A DNA stretch of 64,000 bases from Catalinimonas niigatensis. Lineage in GTDB: Bacteria > Bacteroidota > Bacteroidia > Cytophagales > Cyclobacteriaceae. This document shows, piece after piece, positions 32,780 to 42,513 of the stretch (position 1 is its first letter; the number at the start of each line of letters is the position of its first letter). The stretch is taken from NCBI RefSeq assembly GCF_030506285.1, contig NZ_CP119422.1, forward strand, positions 434,001 to 498,000, in the 5' to 3' direction. Below the pieces are notes generated by a model. It was not told the origin of the DNA. It saw only the letters and a list, made by a program, of their open reading frames with translations, and made no database searches. Both the position numbers and the translations under genes were made by a program.

Positions 32780-34990
32780 ATGAAAAAAATTCTACCCAGA
32801 ATTCTGGCATTATCATTCACCATAGTAGCTTCCATTTCTTTTGTATCAGCTCAAAGCACTGGTGAAGATCTTTTTGAGCTATCGCTCAATGATCTGATGA
32901 ATATTGAAATCGTATCTGCATCAAAAAAAGCAGAAAATATATTTGATACACCTGTATCAAGTTATTCAATCTCGCACAATGAAATAGTTGAATCGGGAGT
33001 AACTTCCATTCCCGAAGCACTGAGGCTATGCCCTGGCCTTATTGTAAGAGAAACAACGAATGGTAATTATGATATCCATATTCGGGGTTTTGAAAATCCG
33101 GCCAGGTATACCTCTCCTTTTCAGCAAATGAATTTGCTTACGCTGGTCATGATTGACAACCGCCCTGTGTTTAATTATAACCAGGGAGGTACTGACTGGG
33201 AAGCTCTACCCATTGATATCATTGATGTAGAAAGAATAGAAGTGGTGAAAGGGCCTAACGCGCCTTTGTTTGGTCCCAATGCTGTTACAGGTGTTATCAA
33301 CATCATTACCCGTGAACCTAAAACCGAAGGCTTGTACGTTTCGGCCAATGTGCAACGTGATAATCTTGGTTCAAACATTGGAAATATAGCAGTAGGACAG
33401 AAACTAAATAGCAAGTTAAGTTATAATGTCTCAGCGAATTACCAAAACAGAATGAGATATGATAACCTCTATTATTTTTATGCTACGGATCAGTTTGCAG
33501 AGAATGCAAGCGCTGTACCCAATGCCAGTATTGCATATCCTAATCCCGACCAATCTTTAGAAAAATTTGGTGCCAATGCATTTGTCAATTACAAAATTAC
33601 AGAAGAGGCCGGTTTGGCACTTAGTATAGGCTTACAAGATGCAGAGGCACAAAGACCCTACATCACCAATGAAACGGCTCTTTCATTTAATTCTAACCAA
33701 AGCAAGTATGTTAACTTATCTGCTTACTATAAGGGCTTGAATGCTAAAATTTCTCATAACAATGGGCAAGAAAATCTGAAGTTAGGCAATTTAGTAATTG
33801 AGGGAAGTACGCTTATCCCTACATATGACTTTGATATCACAGATATTGTATTGGATTACCAGTGGGAAGTTAGCTCAAAACTTAGCCTAAGGCCTGGTTT
33901 CAATTACCAGCGGGCTACTTATGATGACAGGCATCATCTTACAGCGGGTGAAAACAATGGTTTACTGAATGACAAGAGAACGATCGGTGCAACTGCAGGA
34001 TCTCTTCGTGCAGATTATTTCCCGATTCAAAACCTTCGCGTGGTAGCAGCACTAAGGGCAGATAAGTTTATTGTACCTGATAAATTAAATACTTCTTATC
34101 AGTTAGCTTCTACATATAAAATCAACGACGCTTATCTGTTTCGTGCATCTCATGCCAAATCAAATAGCGGAGCCTTCCTGGGTAATACTTCACTCAATAT
34201 CAACCTTACCACTGATTTAGGTTTTGCTGGGCCTGGTACAGGCCCGTTTGTCACTGCCAGCAGGCTGGGAAATCAGGATATTGATCTGACTACTGTTACC
34301 TCTACCGAATTTGGCTTTAGAAGTAAGCTTAATAGCCATCTACAAATTGATGTTGAAGTTTTTCACCAGGAGTTAGAGCATGTAAATTTGAGTGCAAATA
34401 CAGAAAGAACTTTTCAACCCACCGGACTACCTGCTCCTTATCCGCCCTTTGTTCCGGAAACCATTGTAGATCGCTATCAGAATCTACCCCTCACTGCCAT
34501 TCAAAACGGAATGACAATATCAGCTCATTACGTAGCCAGCGCTAAGTTTCAATTCAAGCCTTTTGTCACATTTCAGAATACAAAAGTAAAGGACTTATCC
34601 CTTGCATTCAATACGTTCCCCATTGACCCTATAACTAATCCTGTGAATATCAACAGCACAATTGATGTGGATCATGAAAGTACGCCTAAGTTTTATGGTG
34701 GAGCATTTGTCAATCTTTCTCCTATAGCGAAACTCAATGCTAATGTTAGTACCTACTTCTTCGGTAAGCATACTTTGTATTATACTTCGGATCGTGATCC
34801 GGTAAGAGATTCAAATGTTGGAGCAATTGATGGAAAAATGTTACTCAATGCAAAAGTATCTTATCAATTGATTGACAAGCTTAAAGTTTATATTAGCGGT
34901 AGGAATTTGCTGAATAATGACAGCAGAGAATACTATGGAACGGATAGAATTGGAGGCACTTACCTCGCAGGTTTAAGTTATAATTTTTAA
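32780..34990 (+). CDS. TonB-dependent outer-membrane receptor
   Basis: A 736-residue TonB receptor of the classic (not SusC) type. Signal peptide residues 1-24 (ends SAQ). After it comes LFELSLNDLMNIEIVSASKKAENIFDTP-like N-terminus (typical of vitamin or metal-chelate receptors), the plug domain (about 50-170, with RGFENPARY, LVMIDNRPVF, VERIEVVKGPNAPLFGPNAV and INIITREP), then the barrel to the C-terminal Phe (AGLSYNF). Substrate unknown; siderophore or cobalamin-type uptake are possibilities. Monocistronic, followed by a good terminator. Confidence 0.92.
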   Translation: MKKILPRILALSFTIVASISFVSAQSTGEDLFELSLNDLMNIEIVSASKKAENIFDTPVSSYSISHNEIVESGVTSIPEALRLCPGLIVRETTNGNYDIHIRGFENPARYTSPFQQMNLLTLVMIDNRPVFNYNQGGTDWEALPIDIIDVERIEVVKGPNAPLFGPNAVTGVINIITREPKTEGLYVSANVQRDNLGSNIGNIAVGQKLNSKLSYNVSANYQNRMRYDNLYYFYATDQFAENASAVPNASIAYPNPDQSLEKFGANAFVNYKITEEAGLALSIGLQDAEAQRPYITNETALSFNSNQSKYVNLSAYYKGLNAKISHNNGQENLKLGNLVIEGSTLIPTYDFDITDIVLDYQWEVSSKLSLRPGFNYQRATYDDRHHLTAGENNGLLNDKRTIGATAGSLRADYFPIQNLRVVAALRADKFIVPDKLNTSYQLASTYKINDAYLFRASHAKSNSGAFLGNTSLNINLTTDLGFAGPGTGPFVTASRLGNQDIDLTTVTSTEFGFRSKLNSHLQIDVEVFHQELEHVNLSANTERTFQPTGLPAPYPPFVPETIVDRYQNLPLTAIQNGMTISAHYVASAKFQFKPFVTFQNTKVKDLSLAFNTFPIDPITNPVNINSTIDVDHESTPKFYGGAFVNLSPIAKLNANVSTYFFGKHTLYYTSDRDPVRDSNVGAIDGKMLLNAKVSYQLIDKLKVYISGRNLLNNDSREYYGTDRIGGTYLAGLSYNF

Positions 34991-35041
34991 TCATAATCCT
35001 GATTTAAACAAGCAGGGTTTATCCAGACCAAAACGATAGGG

Positions 35042-35073
35042 AGCGTTCGTAAAAGGTTTTGCGAACGCTTTTT
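35042..35073 (+). terminator. Terminator of the TonB receptor gene
   Basis: Stem AGCGTTCG (35042-35049) / CGAACGCT (35062-35069) with a 12-nt loop, followed by five T on the plus strand. It abuts the stop codon of the convergent GNAT gene. Confidence 0.8.
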
Positions 35074-35626
35074 ATTTCTTCCAGTCCCAAAGCAATATCT
35101 CCCAAACCTCACCATCCGCTTCATAAGTTTTGATGCATTCAAAACCTACTTTGGTATGCGCACGAATAGAACGCTGGTTGCGAATGGCAACTTCGGTGAT
35201 CAGGTAGGTAAATGTGGAAGAAAGTTCGCGCTGCAAGGCCTGGTATAAGTGTTGGAACACACCAGTACCCCGATAAGCTTTATCTACACAGACCTGGCCC
35301 ATCACCACATAAGGCAGCTTTTCCAGGGGTTCATTTTTAAAATAAAGCTGATTGATTTCCTCAAACATAGGTTTGAGAACAGGAATAGTATCGCCATATT
35401 CTTTAAGCATAACCAAGGCATAGGCTGCTAAATTCTCCATATCTCTGGCCAGCATATGTCCGTAGAGACCACAAATCTTTTGTAAAAGTCCGATGTCATG
35501 ATGGACGGTGACAAAGCCCTGGCTTTGTAGCTCTTCATGGCTGATCTGGCTTTCTATATTTTTTTTCTGTAGTGTAAGAATCCGTTTCAGATCCTCATCT
35601 GTCCTGCTAAGCTCATACACAAGCAT
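35072..35626 (-). CDS. GNAT-family N-acetyltransferase
   Basis: A protein of about 184 residues, start at MLVYELSRTDEDLK (the longer frame opens with TTG). The acetyl-CoA-binding motif A is GQVCVDKAYRGTGVFQHLYQAL (split: GQVCVDKAYRGTG then VFQHLYQAL), and motif B is AIRNQRSIRAHTKVGFE, both as in GNAT enzymes. Substrate unknown. Single gene between convergent neighbours. Confidence 0.87.
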   Translation of the reverse strand: MLVYELSRTDEDLKRILTLQKKNIESQISHEELQSQGFVTVHHDIGLLQKICGLYGHMLARDMENLAAYALVMLKEYGDTIPVLKPMFEEINQLYFKNEPLEKLPYVVMGQVCVDKAYRGTGVFQHLYQALQRELSSTFTYLITEVAIRNQRSIRAHTKVGFECIKTYEADGEVWEILLWDWKK

Positions 35627-36065
35627 ATTCTCTGGGAAACATGATTTTGGTGCCCACAAAGATGGTTATTTTTTTAATTTAAAAGTGTATTGAGTGCATA
35701 TCTGCTTGTATAATTGTACACCCCAAGCTTTCAAAATCGGGGCTTCACTTTATTCTTAAATATGGTATAAATGGCATTCAATATGAAGAGTTGGGTCAGA
35801 AAGCAGAAAAATATTTTTGTGTTTTGGCTACAAAGGGCAATGTATTCACGAATTAAGCTATTTAATATTGAATTCAGACTTCTTCAGGCTTAATTAAATA
35901 AAAATGAGAAGATCATGTTCTAGCGTTTTTTTTAATTTAGAACAAGTTCAGCTATTTTGCTTTACGGATTAATTCCAACAGAGTAATGAGACCATTTTCA
36001 CTTCAGTCTTGTCAATTTTTTTTACATTTTTTAAGGATTATGCAAATTTTTACCTTCAGAAATTC
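35627..36065. other. Intergenic, AT-rich, nothing clear
   Basis: About 440 bp. A 7-bp inverted repeat TGTTCTA (35916-35922) / TAGAACA (35938-35944) around a T-rich loop is the only structure noted. No ORF or RNA gene was recognised. Confidence 0.4.
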
Positions 36066-36353
36066 ATGAAAGGAAGCAAAAAATGCCCTAACTGTAACCA
36101 ATGGTCTGAATGGAACCAGGATAAAACAGATCGCTGTGAATATTGTGGTGCTTTACTGGCCCCGGAGGTCGTTGAAAGGGAAGAAAACAGAGAGAAGCGA
36201 AAAAAAGAACAGGAAGATGAGTGGATATTCAATATTCAACCGGATGATTCTCCCTTCAAGGTGTTTTTAAAAAAAATAGGCAAAGTAGGCTATGTGATAT
36301 TCATGGCCATTGTCAGTTTCATTGTCTGGCTTATTGCTTTCTTACCAGGCTGA
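36066..36353 (+). CDS. Small zinc-ribbon membrane protein
   Basis: A 95-residue protein, start MKGSKKCPNCNQW. Two CxxC pairs (CPNC and CEYC, 15 residues between the pairs) form a zinc ribbon, followed by a charged helix (VVEREENREKRKKEQEDEW) and one C-terminal membrane span (VIFMAIVSFIVWLIAFL). The layout is that of tail-anchored zinc-ribbon proteins of unknown role. The next gene starts 1 bp after its stop codon. Confidence 0.7.
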   Translation: MKGSKKCPNCNQWSEWNQDKTDRCEYCGALLAPEVVEREENREKRKKEQEDEWIFNIQPDDSPFKVFLKKIGKVGYVIFMAIVSFIVWLIAFLPG

Positions 36354-36354
36354 T

Positions 36355-36747
36355 ATGTTTAACTATCCTTTTAACATCATCAGTCATCCACTTGTACTAA
36401 TCGCCATATTGGTTTTTTTGACTAACCAAATCCTGGAACGTGTTTTACAATACTATATCCCCTATGTGCATGCTTACCTGGACGACCTAGTTTGTATGCC
36501 AGTAGTGCTGGGCATAAGTATGCAGGTAATGCAGTACCTTAGAACCAGTAAAGGGCTTTACTTCCTCAGTAAGTCTCATGTGCTTTTAGCTTTTGGCTAT
36601 ATCAGCATCATGTTTGAAATTATCCTTCCGATATTTTCAGACACATATACCAGCGATCCCTGGGATGTAGTCTGTTACGCAGCAGGAAGCTGGATATACT
36701 ACCAGACAGTTATCAAACCTATAATAGAGAAATTAAGCATAGCTTAA
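36355..36747 (+). CDS. Membrane protein of unknown function
   Basis: A 130-residue protein with about three to four hydrophobic segments (HPLVLIAILVFLTNQIL, VCMPVVLGISMQVMQYL, HVLLAFGYISIMFEIILPIF, and a weaker C-terminal one). It includes a YVHAYLDDLVCMPVVLG motif, which I recall in other Bacteroidota proteins with no defined function. The start ATG follows the previous stop by 1 bp, so it is cotranscribed with the zinc-ribbon gene. Confidence 0.65.
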   Translation: MFNYPFNIISHPLVLIAILVFLTNQILERVLQYYIPYVHAYLDDLVCMPVVLGISMQVMQYLRTSKGLYFLSKSHVLLAFGYISIMFEIILPIFSDTYTSDPWDVVCYAAGSWIYYQTVIKPIIEKLSIA

Positions 36748-36910
36748 TATGCACGACTTCCATTCATCTAACAGTCTTCCCCTTTTTGATTTTGAATATA
36801 AACCCCTGAATTAGCAGTATCAATATACATGTATATGGATTGATGAACACATTTATGCTGGGCAGGATTTTTAAAGTTTTCCAAAAGCTAATGGTTACCT
36901 CATACTTCAC

Positions 36911-38476
36911 TTATGCAGCCCGCATCTGATCTTCTTTGATTTTTCTCCTGGCTTTTTCCTGAATCACCTCCTGCACCGTCCTTTTCTGAATTTTACTTTC
37001 CAGCCATGAGATGATATCAAAATAACTGAATGAGCGACTTTCGTAGGGATTATCAATCAGGGTAAGTAATTGGGATCTTAAATCCTCAAATCGCTTTACC
37101 AGCTCACTTCCGGTTGTTTCTTTTGTCAAATTCTTAAGAAATTTAAGAATGTATCGCTGGTAATGGTTCAGGTCATCTTTAGAAAGCAGAAAGCGGTAAG
37201 TAGATTTAATGTAATAGTCAATGATATCAGTATTGCCCAGCTCAAAATGACTGATCAGGTTAAGGATACGGGCAAAACAGTGTACGTCTTCTCTTAGGTC
37301 TACATTTTGTTCGTTGATGATCTTCTGCAACCAATGTACTGCCATTTTATGATTACCATCTCCTACATACATGCAGGCAATTTTGTAGTAGAAGATGATG
37401 GTAGAATGTTTGCCCAGCTTATCTACAAACTGATCCAGGTCACGCTCAATTTTCGTCACTAACGAAATTCCTCCGGTAAAATCCCCAGTCAGGAAATAGC
37501 GGTTGATTTCATGAATAGTGATGTATTTGAAAAGCATGGCCCTGATGTTTTCATTCAGTTCTATGCCGGGTATCTTATATACATTTTTGAGCTTTTGGGT
37601 AGAAGAGACAAACTCCCCATATTTCATTAGTTTATTTTGGGCAATGATCAGACTGTGGATGCCTCTGATGTACATGATTGTTTTGAGAGGAATGAATTCT
37701 GGTGTCTCATCAAAAAGGTTTACCCACTTATTGGCATACTCATATGCTTTTTCAAAATCCTGGATAAAAAGAGAGTAAGCAACATACACATTATAGAGAT
37801 TAAGTTTTTCATTGAAGGAAAGCGTCTCTTCTTTAAAGTTGGGCAGGCTCCTATTGATAAACTGTTTTACTTCTTCCAGGTATTCCTCTTTCCTGACAAA
37901 CCCGGTTTTGGTGTACCAACTGTTGAGGCGTACCAGGATATTAGAGAGCGTATTGATATTATAAATGCGGGTATTAACATCCTTCACTTCATTGATAATC
38001 TCATTAACCTTTTCCGGGCTTTCATTCCCTACTCCCTGCGCCACTACCTGTTTTTCCATCTTCAGGATTTCAAGTGTCAGTTCCAGGTTATCATTTTTAT
38101 GCGCCAGCTTACGGGCTTTTTTGAGCATCTTATTGCATTGCATATACAGTCCCCGGTCAAACAGGATTTGCGCATGGTCTATAAACTCTCTGATGCTGAT
38201 GTCTTTATTCTTTCGCAAATGAAAGGACCGCATGGCATGAAGCAACTTTTGATACAGATGAGCCTTGAGATTAGAAAGCTGCTCAGGGTTTAAGTCAGCC
38301 TCTTTCTGTAGAATTAAACTTTCATTGTATATAGTCTGTTGATCTATTGCATGGAAAAGCTTCAATGATTTCTGATCATCACCATATATCTGCATTTGTA
38401 CTTTGAAATACCGCTTTTCACTGGAGGATAAAGATTTAATCAAGTGAAACAAATCCTCTGATCTGTGCTTAGACAT
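36911..38476 (-). CDS. Large helical-repeat protein of unknown function
   Basis: A 521-residue, soluble, all-helical protein without signal peptide. The N-terminus (LFHLIKSLSSSEKRYFKVQM) and the repeated helical hairpins (for instance LYMQCNKMLKKARKLAHKND and AYEYANKWVNLFDETPEFI) look like TPR-like repeats. Its C-terminus is rich in Lys and Arg (EKARRKIKEDQMRAA). I recall paralogues in Bacteroidota that are annotated only as hypothetical. It is transcribed divergently from leuA; nothing suggests a link with leucine synthesis. Confidence 0.7.
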   Translation of the reverse strand: MSKHRSEDLFHLIKSLSSSEKRYFKVQMQIYGDDQKSLKLFHAIDQQTIYNESLILQKEADLNPEQLSNLKAHLYQKLLHAMRSFHLRKNKDISIREFIDHAQILFDRGLYMQCNKMLKKARKLAHKNDNLELTLEILKMEKQVVAQGVGNESPEKVNEIINEVKDVNTRIYNINTLSNILVRLNSWYTKTGFVRKEEYLEEVKQFINRSLPNFKEETLSFNEKLNLYNVYVAYSLFIQDFEKAYEYANKWVNLFDETPEFIPLKTIMYIRGIHSLIIAQNKLMKYGEFVSSTQKLKNVYKIPGIELNENIRAMLFKYITIHEINRYFLTGDFTGGISLVTKIERDLDQFVDKLGKHSTIIFYYKIACMYVGDGNHKMAVHWLQKIINEQNVDLREDVHCFARILNLISHFELGNTDIIDYYIKSTYRFLLSKDDLNHYQRYILKFLKNLTKETTGSELVKRFEDLRSQLLTLIDNPYESRSFSYFDIISWLESKIQKRTVQEVIQEKARRKIKEDQMRAA

Positions 38477-38639
38477 CGTATTTATTTATAATAAAATTAC
38501 TTACCTAGGTGCAATTAAGGCATAATTTAGGTATTATTAAATGTATCAGACATTATAAAAAAGTATTTTTTTGACTTTTTTAGCCAAAAACATTGTTCTA
38601 CTTTTCCAACAAATTATACTGTAAACAAATTTAAATTTT

Positions 38640-39800
38640 ATGGCGGACCAAGTCTATATTTTTGATACTACCTTGAGGGACGGTGAGCAGGTGCCTGGCT
38701 GTCAGTTGAATACAGAAGAGAAAGTGATTATCGCCAAAGCGCTTGAGCAGCTTGGCGTTGACGTTATAGAAGCAGGCTTTCCCATCTCCAGTCCCGGTGA
38801 CTATAATTCTGTCATCGCAATCTCAAAAGCTGTATCCAATCCTATCATCACCGCGCTATCCAGAGCGGTAGAAAAAGATATAGACCGCGCTGCAGAAGCT
38901 TTACAGTTTGCCAAACGAGGGCGCATCCATACCGGTATCGGTACTTCCGATCAGCATATCTACACCAAACTTCGCTCCGATCGGGATAAAGTGCTGGAGA
39001 GAGCAGTGGCAGCTGTGAAATATGCCAAGAAGTATGTGGAGGATGTAGAGTTTTATGCGGAAGATGCCGGAAGAACCGATCAGGAATACCTTGCCCGGGT
39101 CATGGAAGCGGTCATTAAAGCAGGTGCTACCGTGTTGAACATTCCCGATACCACCGGGTTTTGTCTGCCCGACATGTATGGTGAGAAGATCAAATATCTG
39201 AAGGAAAATGTGACAGGTATTGATAAAGCCATTCTTTCCACGCATTGTCATAACGATTTAGGTTTGGCAGTAGCCAACTCCATTTCTGCTGCCCGGCATG
39301 GTGCCCGTCAGATAGAATGTACCATCAACGGTATTGGTGAAAGAGCAGGAAATACCTCTCTGGAAGAAGTAGTCATGATCATGAAAAAGCATCCTGAAAT
39401 CAACCTGACGACCAATATCAATACACGTCAAATCTACCCCACCAGTCAGTTGGTGTCTAAACTGATGAACATGCCCGTACAAGCCAACAAAGCCGTAGTG
39501 GGTAAAAATGCATTCTCCCACTCCTCCGGTATCCATCAGGATGGAGTGATCAAGAATCGCGAAAATTACGAAATCATTGATCCTGTAGAAGTAGGCGTTG
39601 ACAAATCATCCATCATCCTCACCGCCCGCAGCGGACGTGCAGCCCTGAATTATAACCTGAAAAATTTAGGCATTGACCTTTCCAAAGAAGAATTAGATAC
39701 AGCTTACGACAAGTTTCTGGATTTGGCAGATGAATTAAAAATCGTGAAGGATGATGATCTGCGTAAATTGGCAGAAGAGCTCTCTTCCAAATCAGTTTAA
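38640..39800 (+). CDS. leuA: 2-Isopropylmalate synthase, short form
   Basis: Catalyses condensation of acetyl-CoA with 2-ketoisovalerate, the first leucine-specific step. The catalytic barrel is intact: [13 protein letters not shown], the metal ligands in [15 protein letters not shown] and NGIGERAGN. At 386 residues it lacks most of the C-terminal leucine-binding regulatory domain (usual length about 510-560), so feedback inhibition may be absent or different; short forms are common in Bacteroidota. A citramalate synthase or homocitrate synthase is less likely because leuC, leuD and leuB follow directly. First gene of the leu unit. Confidence 0.9.
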   Translation: MADQVYIFDTTLRDGEQVPGCQLNTEEKVIIAKALEQLGVDVIEAGFPISSPGDYNSVIAISKAVSNPIITALSRAVEKDIDRAAEALQFAKRGRIHTGIGTSDQHIYTKLRSDRDKVLERAVAAVKYAKKYVEDVEFYAEDAGRTDQEYLARVMEAVIKAGATVLNIPDTTGFCLPDMYGEKIKYLKENVTGIDKAILSTHCHNDLGLAVANSISAARHGARQIECTINGIGERAGNTSLEEVVMIMKKHPEINLTTNINTRQIYPTSQLVSKLMNMPVQANKAVVGKNAFSHSSGIHQDGVIKNRENYEIIDPVEVGVDKSSIILTARSGRAALNYNLKNLGIDLSKEELDTAYDKFLDLADELKIVKDDDLRKLAEELSSKSV

Positions 39801-39876
39801 AATACCAGCAATCTGTTATTCATCACCATTTGTTGAAGGTACCACAAACTTTTAACTTTTAACCTGAAACCTATTT

Positions 39877-41298
39877 ATGCCAGGGAAAACATTATTTGAC
39901 AAAATTTGGGATAAGCACGTAGTAAGCAGCATTCAAAATGGCCCGGATGTGCTTTATATTGACCGTCATTTTATCCATGAAGTAACCAGCCCTCAGGCTT
40001 TTGCCGGCTTGGATAGCCGCGGCATTAAAGTTTACAGACCTAAGCAAACTATCGCTACCGCTGACCACAATGTTCCTACCAAAGATCAGCATCTACCCAT
40101 TAAAGAAGCACTTTCAAGGACACAGGTCAATAAACTTACGGAGAACTGTGCCAATCATGGGATTGAATTATATGGTCTGGGACACCCTTACCAGGGAATT
40201 GTGCATGTCATCGGACCAGAACTTGGCATCACTCAGCCGGGTATGACGATGGTTTGTGGAGATAGCCATACTTCTACCCACGGAGCATTCGGCTCAATAG
40301 CTTTTGGAATCGGTACCAGCGAAGTAGAGCAGGTTTTGGCAACGCAGTGCGTTTTACAGTCCAAACCCAAAAAGATGAAGATTGAGATCAATGGTCCGCT
40401 GGCTAAAGGCGTTACTTCCAAAGACATTATTCTTTATATCATTTCCAAAATTTCTGCCAGTGGTGGTACTGGTTATTTTGTAGAATACACCGGTTCTACC
40501 ATCCGCAGTCTTTCTATGGAGGCCCGCATGACCATCTGCAATATGAGCATAGAGATGGGCGCCCGAGGAGGAATGATAGCTCCTGATGAAATTACTTTTG
40601 CCTACGTCAAAGGCAGAAAGTTTGCTCCTCAGGGTGAAAAATTTGATACACTTGTCAAGTATTGGAAAACCCTTCCCAGTGATTCTGATGCTGAATATGA
40701 TATGGAATATCACTACGATGCATCAGATATTGAACCCATGATCACTTACGGTACCAATCCGGGAATGGGCATCAAGATCACGGAAAATATTCCTGCACTA
40801 GAAGAGATTGACAAAGATGAGCAGCTTTCGTTCAGCAAGTCATTAGAATACATGGCCGTTTCACCCAACGATAAACTACTGGGAAAGCCAGTGAATTACG
40901 TATTTATCGGAAGCTGTACCAATGCCCGCATAGAAGATTTGCGTATGGTAGCAGATTTAGTGAAAGGCAAGCAAAAGGCAGCTAATGTCAATGCCATGAT
41001 TATTCCCGGTTCCCGTCAGGTAGAGAAACAGGCTAAAGAAGAAGGCTTGGATAAAATACTGGAATCTGCGGGTTTTGAACTTCGTCAGCCTGGCTGCTCA
41101 GCCTGTTTGGGCATGAACGAAGACAAAGTACCTAAAGGAGAGTATTGCGTTTCAACTTCCAATCGTAATTTTGAAGGAAGACAGGGACCTGGTGCGCGAA
41201 CCTTTTTAGCCAGCCCGCTGACGGCGGCGGCCACTGCGCTTAAAGGTTATATCACCGATGTCCGGGAAATGTTGGAAGAAGCCGAATTAGTCTCCTGA
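39877..41298 (+). CDS. leuC: 3-Isopropylmalate dehydratase large subunit
   Basis: A 473-residue aconitase-fold subunit that isomerises 2- to 3-isopropylmalate together with LeuD. The [4Fe-4S] cysteines are visible in [10 protein letters not shown] (first) and [14 protein letters not shown] (second and third). Also seen are [12 protein letters not shown] at the start, and the [13 protein letters not shown] motif. The stop codon overlaps the ATG of the next gene by one base (TGATG). Confidence 0.96.
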   Translation: MPGKTLFDKIWDKHVVSSIQNGPDVLYIDRHFIHEVTSPQAFAGLDSRGIKVYRPKQTIATADHNVPTKDQHLPIKEALSRTQVNKLTENCANHGIELYGLGHPYQGIVHVIGPELGITQPGMTMVCGDSHTSTHGAFGSIAFGIGTSEVEQVLATQCVLQSKPKKMKIEINGPLAKGVTSKDIILYIISKISASGGTGYFVEYTGSTIRSLSMEARMTICNMSIEMGARGGMIAPDEITFAYVKGRKFAPQGEKFDTLVKYWKTLPSDSDAEYDMEYHYDASDIEPMITYGTNPGMGIKITENIPALEEIDKDEQLSFSKSLEYMAVSPNDKLLGKPVNYVFIGSCTNARIEDLRMVADLVKGKQKAANVNAMIIPGSRQVEKQAKEEGLDKILESAGFELRQPGCSACLGMNEDKVPKGEYCVSTSNRNFEGRQGPGARTFLASPLTAAATALKGYITDVREMLEEAELVS

Positions 41299-41882
41299 TG
41301 AACGATACTGTCATTTCGGCGATACCTGCGGCTTATGCTGCCTTAGAGTACAAAACTAAATCCATAGGGTTCAGCATGTCTTCGGATAAACATGTAGGCG
41401 CTCTGTTGAGGACACTTGCAGCTTCCAAACCTGGAGGGTATTTTTTGGAACTGGGTACAGGTACAGGCTTATCTTTAGCCTGGATTTTGGAAGGTATGGA
41501 CGAGCAATCAAAAGTGATTACCGTGGATAATGATCCTGAACTTATTCAAATTGCTACAGAAGCTTTAGGTGCAGATAAACGAGTCCAATTTATCTGCGAA
41601 GATGGCGAGCAATGGATACACAATTATCAGAGTGCAGGTTTTGATTTTATTTTCGCCGATGCCTGGCCTGGAAAATACAGTGTCATTGAAAAAACACTGG
41701 ATATGCTCAATCCCGGTGGATTGTATATCATTGATGACATGCTGGAGCAGCCCAACTGGCCGGAAGGGCACCAGGAAAAAGCGGAAAAGCTGATTGATTA
41801 CCTGGAAGGCAGAGAAGATCTACGTCTGACTAAAATGAACTGGTCTACCGGCCTTATTATCGCTACTAAAATAAAAGTTTGA
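41298..41882 (+). CDS. O-methyltransferase family protein inside the leu operon
   Basis: A 194-residue class I SAM-dependent methyltransferase (COG4122-like). Motif I is LELGTGTGLSLAW, the acidic residue of motif II is VITVDNDPELIQIA, and DFIFADAWPGKY is the metal/substrate region. It starts on the last base of leuC and ends 18 bp before leuD, so it is certainly cotranscribed and probably coupled. No known step of leucine synthesis needs a methyltransferase; it may modify a carboxylate or hydroxyl of an intermediate, as suggested for trans-aconitate-type methyltransferases, or have an unrelated role. Function unknown. Confidence 0.8.
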   Translation: MNDTVISAIPAAYAALEYKTKSIGFSMSSDKHVGALLRTLAASKPGGYFLELGTGTGLSLAWILEGMDEQSKVITVDNDPELIQIATEALGADKRVQFICEDGEQWIHNYQSAGFDFIFADAWPGKYSVIEKTLDMLNPGGLYIIDDMLEQPNWPEGHQEKAEKLIDYLEGREDLRLTKMNWSTGLIIATKIKV

Positions 41883-41900
41883 ACTCCTGAACACACTATC

Positions 41901-42491
41901 ATGGATAAATTTTCAACCCTGACTTCAACGATTGTTCCTATTCCTACCAGAAATATAGATACTGACCAGATCATACCTGCCCGTTTTCTCAAAGCCACTA
42001 CCAGAGAGGGCTTTGGTGATAATCTTTTCAGAGACTGGCGCTATGACGAAAATGGTAAACCCAAATCAGATTTTATATTGAACCAGCCCGAAGTCTCTGG
42101 CAAGATATTGGTGGCAGGTAGAAACTTTGGTTGTGGCTCTAGCCGTGAACACGCAGCCTGGGCCATTTATGACTATGGGTTTAAAGTAGTCGTATCCAGC
42201 TTTTTTGCGGATATTTTTAAAAACAATGCGTTAAATAATGGATTGTTGCCAGTTCAGGTAACCGATACTTTTCTACAAACAATCTTTGAAAAGCAAGCAG
42301 AAAATCCGGATCTCCAGCTAAAAATTGATCTTGACAATCAGGTAATTTCTATTGTGGATACCGATAAACAGGAAACATTTGATATCAGCGCCTATAAAAA
42401 GTATTGCCTGTCACAAGGTTATGACGATATAGATTATTTACTAAGTCAGCAAGAAAAAATAGAAACTTACGAGCAAGAAAATTCTTACTAA
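41901..42491 (+). CDS. leuD: 3-Isopropylmalate dehydratase small subunit
   Basis: A 196-residue swivelling domain that completes the active site of LeuC. Recognised by [18 protein letters not shown] and the [17 protein letters not shown] motif with the catalytic Ser/Arg. Length is normal. Located after the methyltransferase gene and 22 bp before leuB. Confidence 0.96.
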   Translation: MDKFSTLTSTIVPIPTRNIDTDQIIPARFLKATTREGFGDNLFRDWRYDENGKPKSDFILNQPEVSGKILVAGRNFGCGSSREHAAWAIYDYGFKVVVSSFFADIFKNNALNNGLLPVQVTDTFLQTIFEKQAENPDLQLKIDLDNQVISIVDTDKQETFDISAYKKYCLSQGYDDIDYLLSQQEKIETYEQENSY

Positions 42492-42513
42492 TTATCCTTT
42501 ATCTAATTCGATT

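Noticed and set aside
37637-38293. Open frame of 218 codons antisense to the helical-repeat gene
   Set aside because: The minus-strand frame is longer, protein-like and starts properly; this one is a by-product of its codon use.
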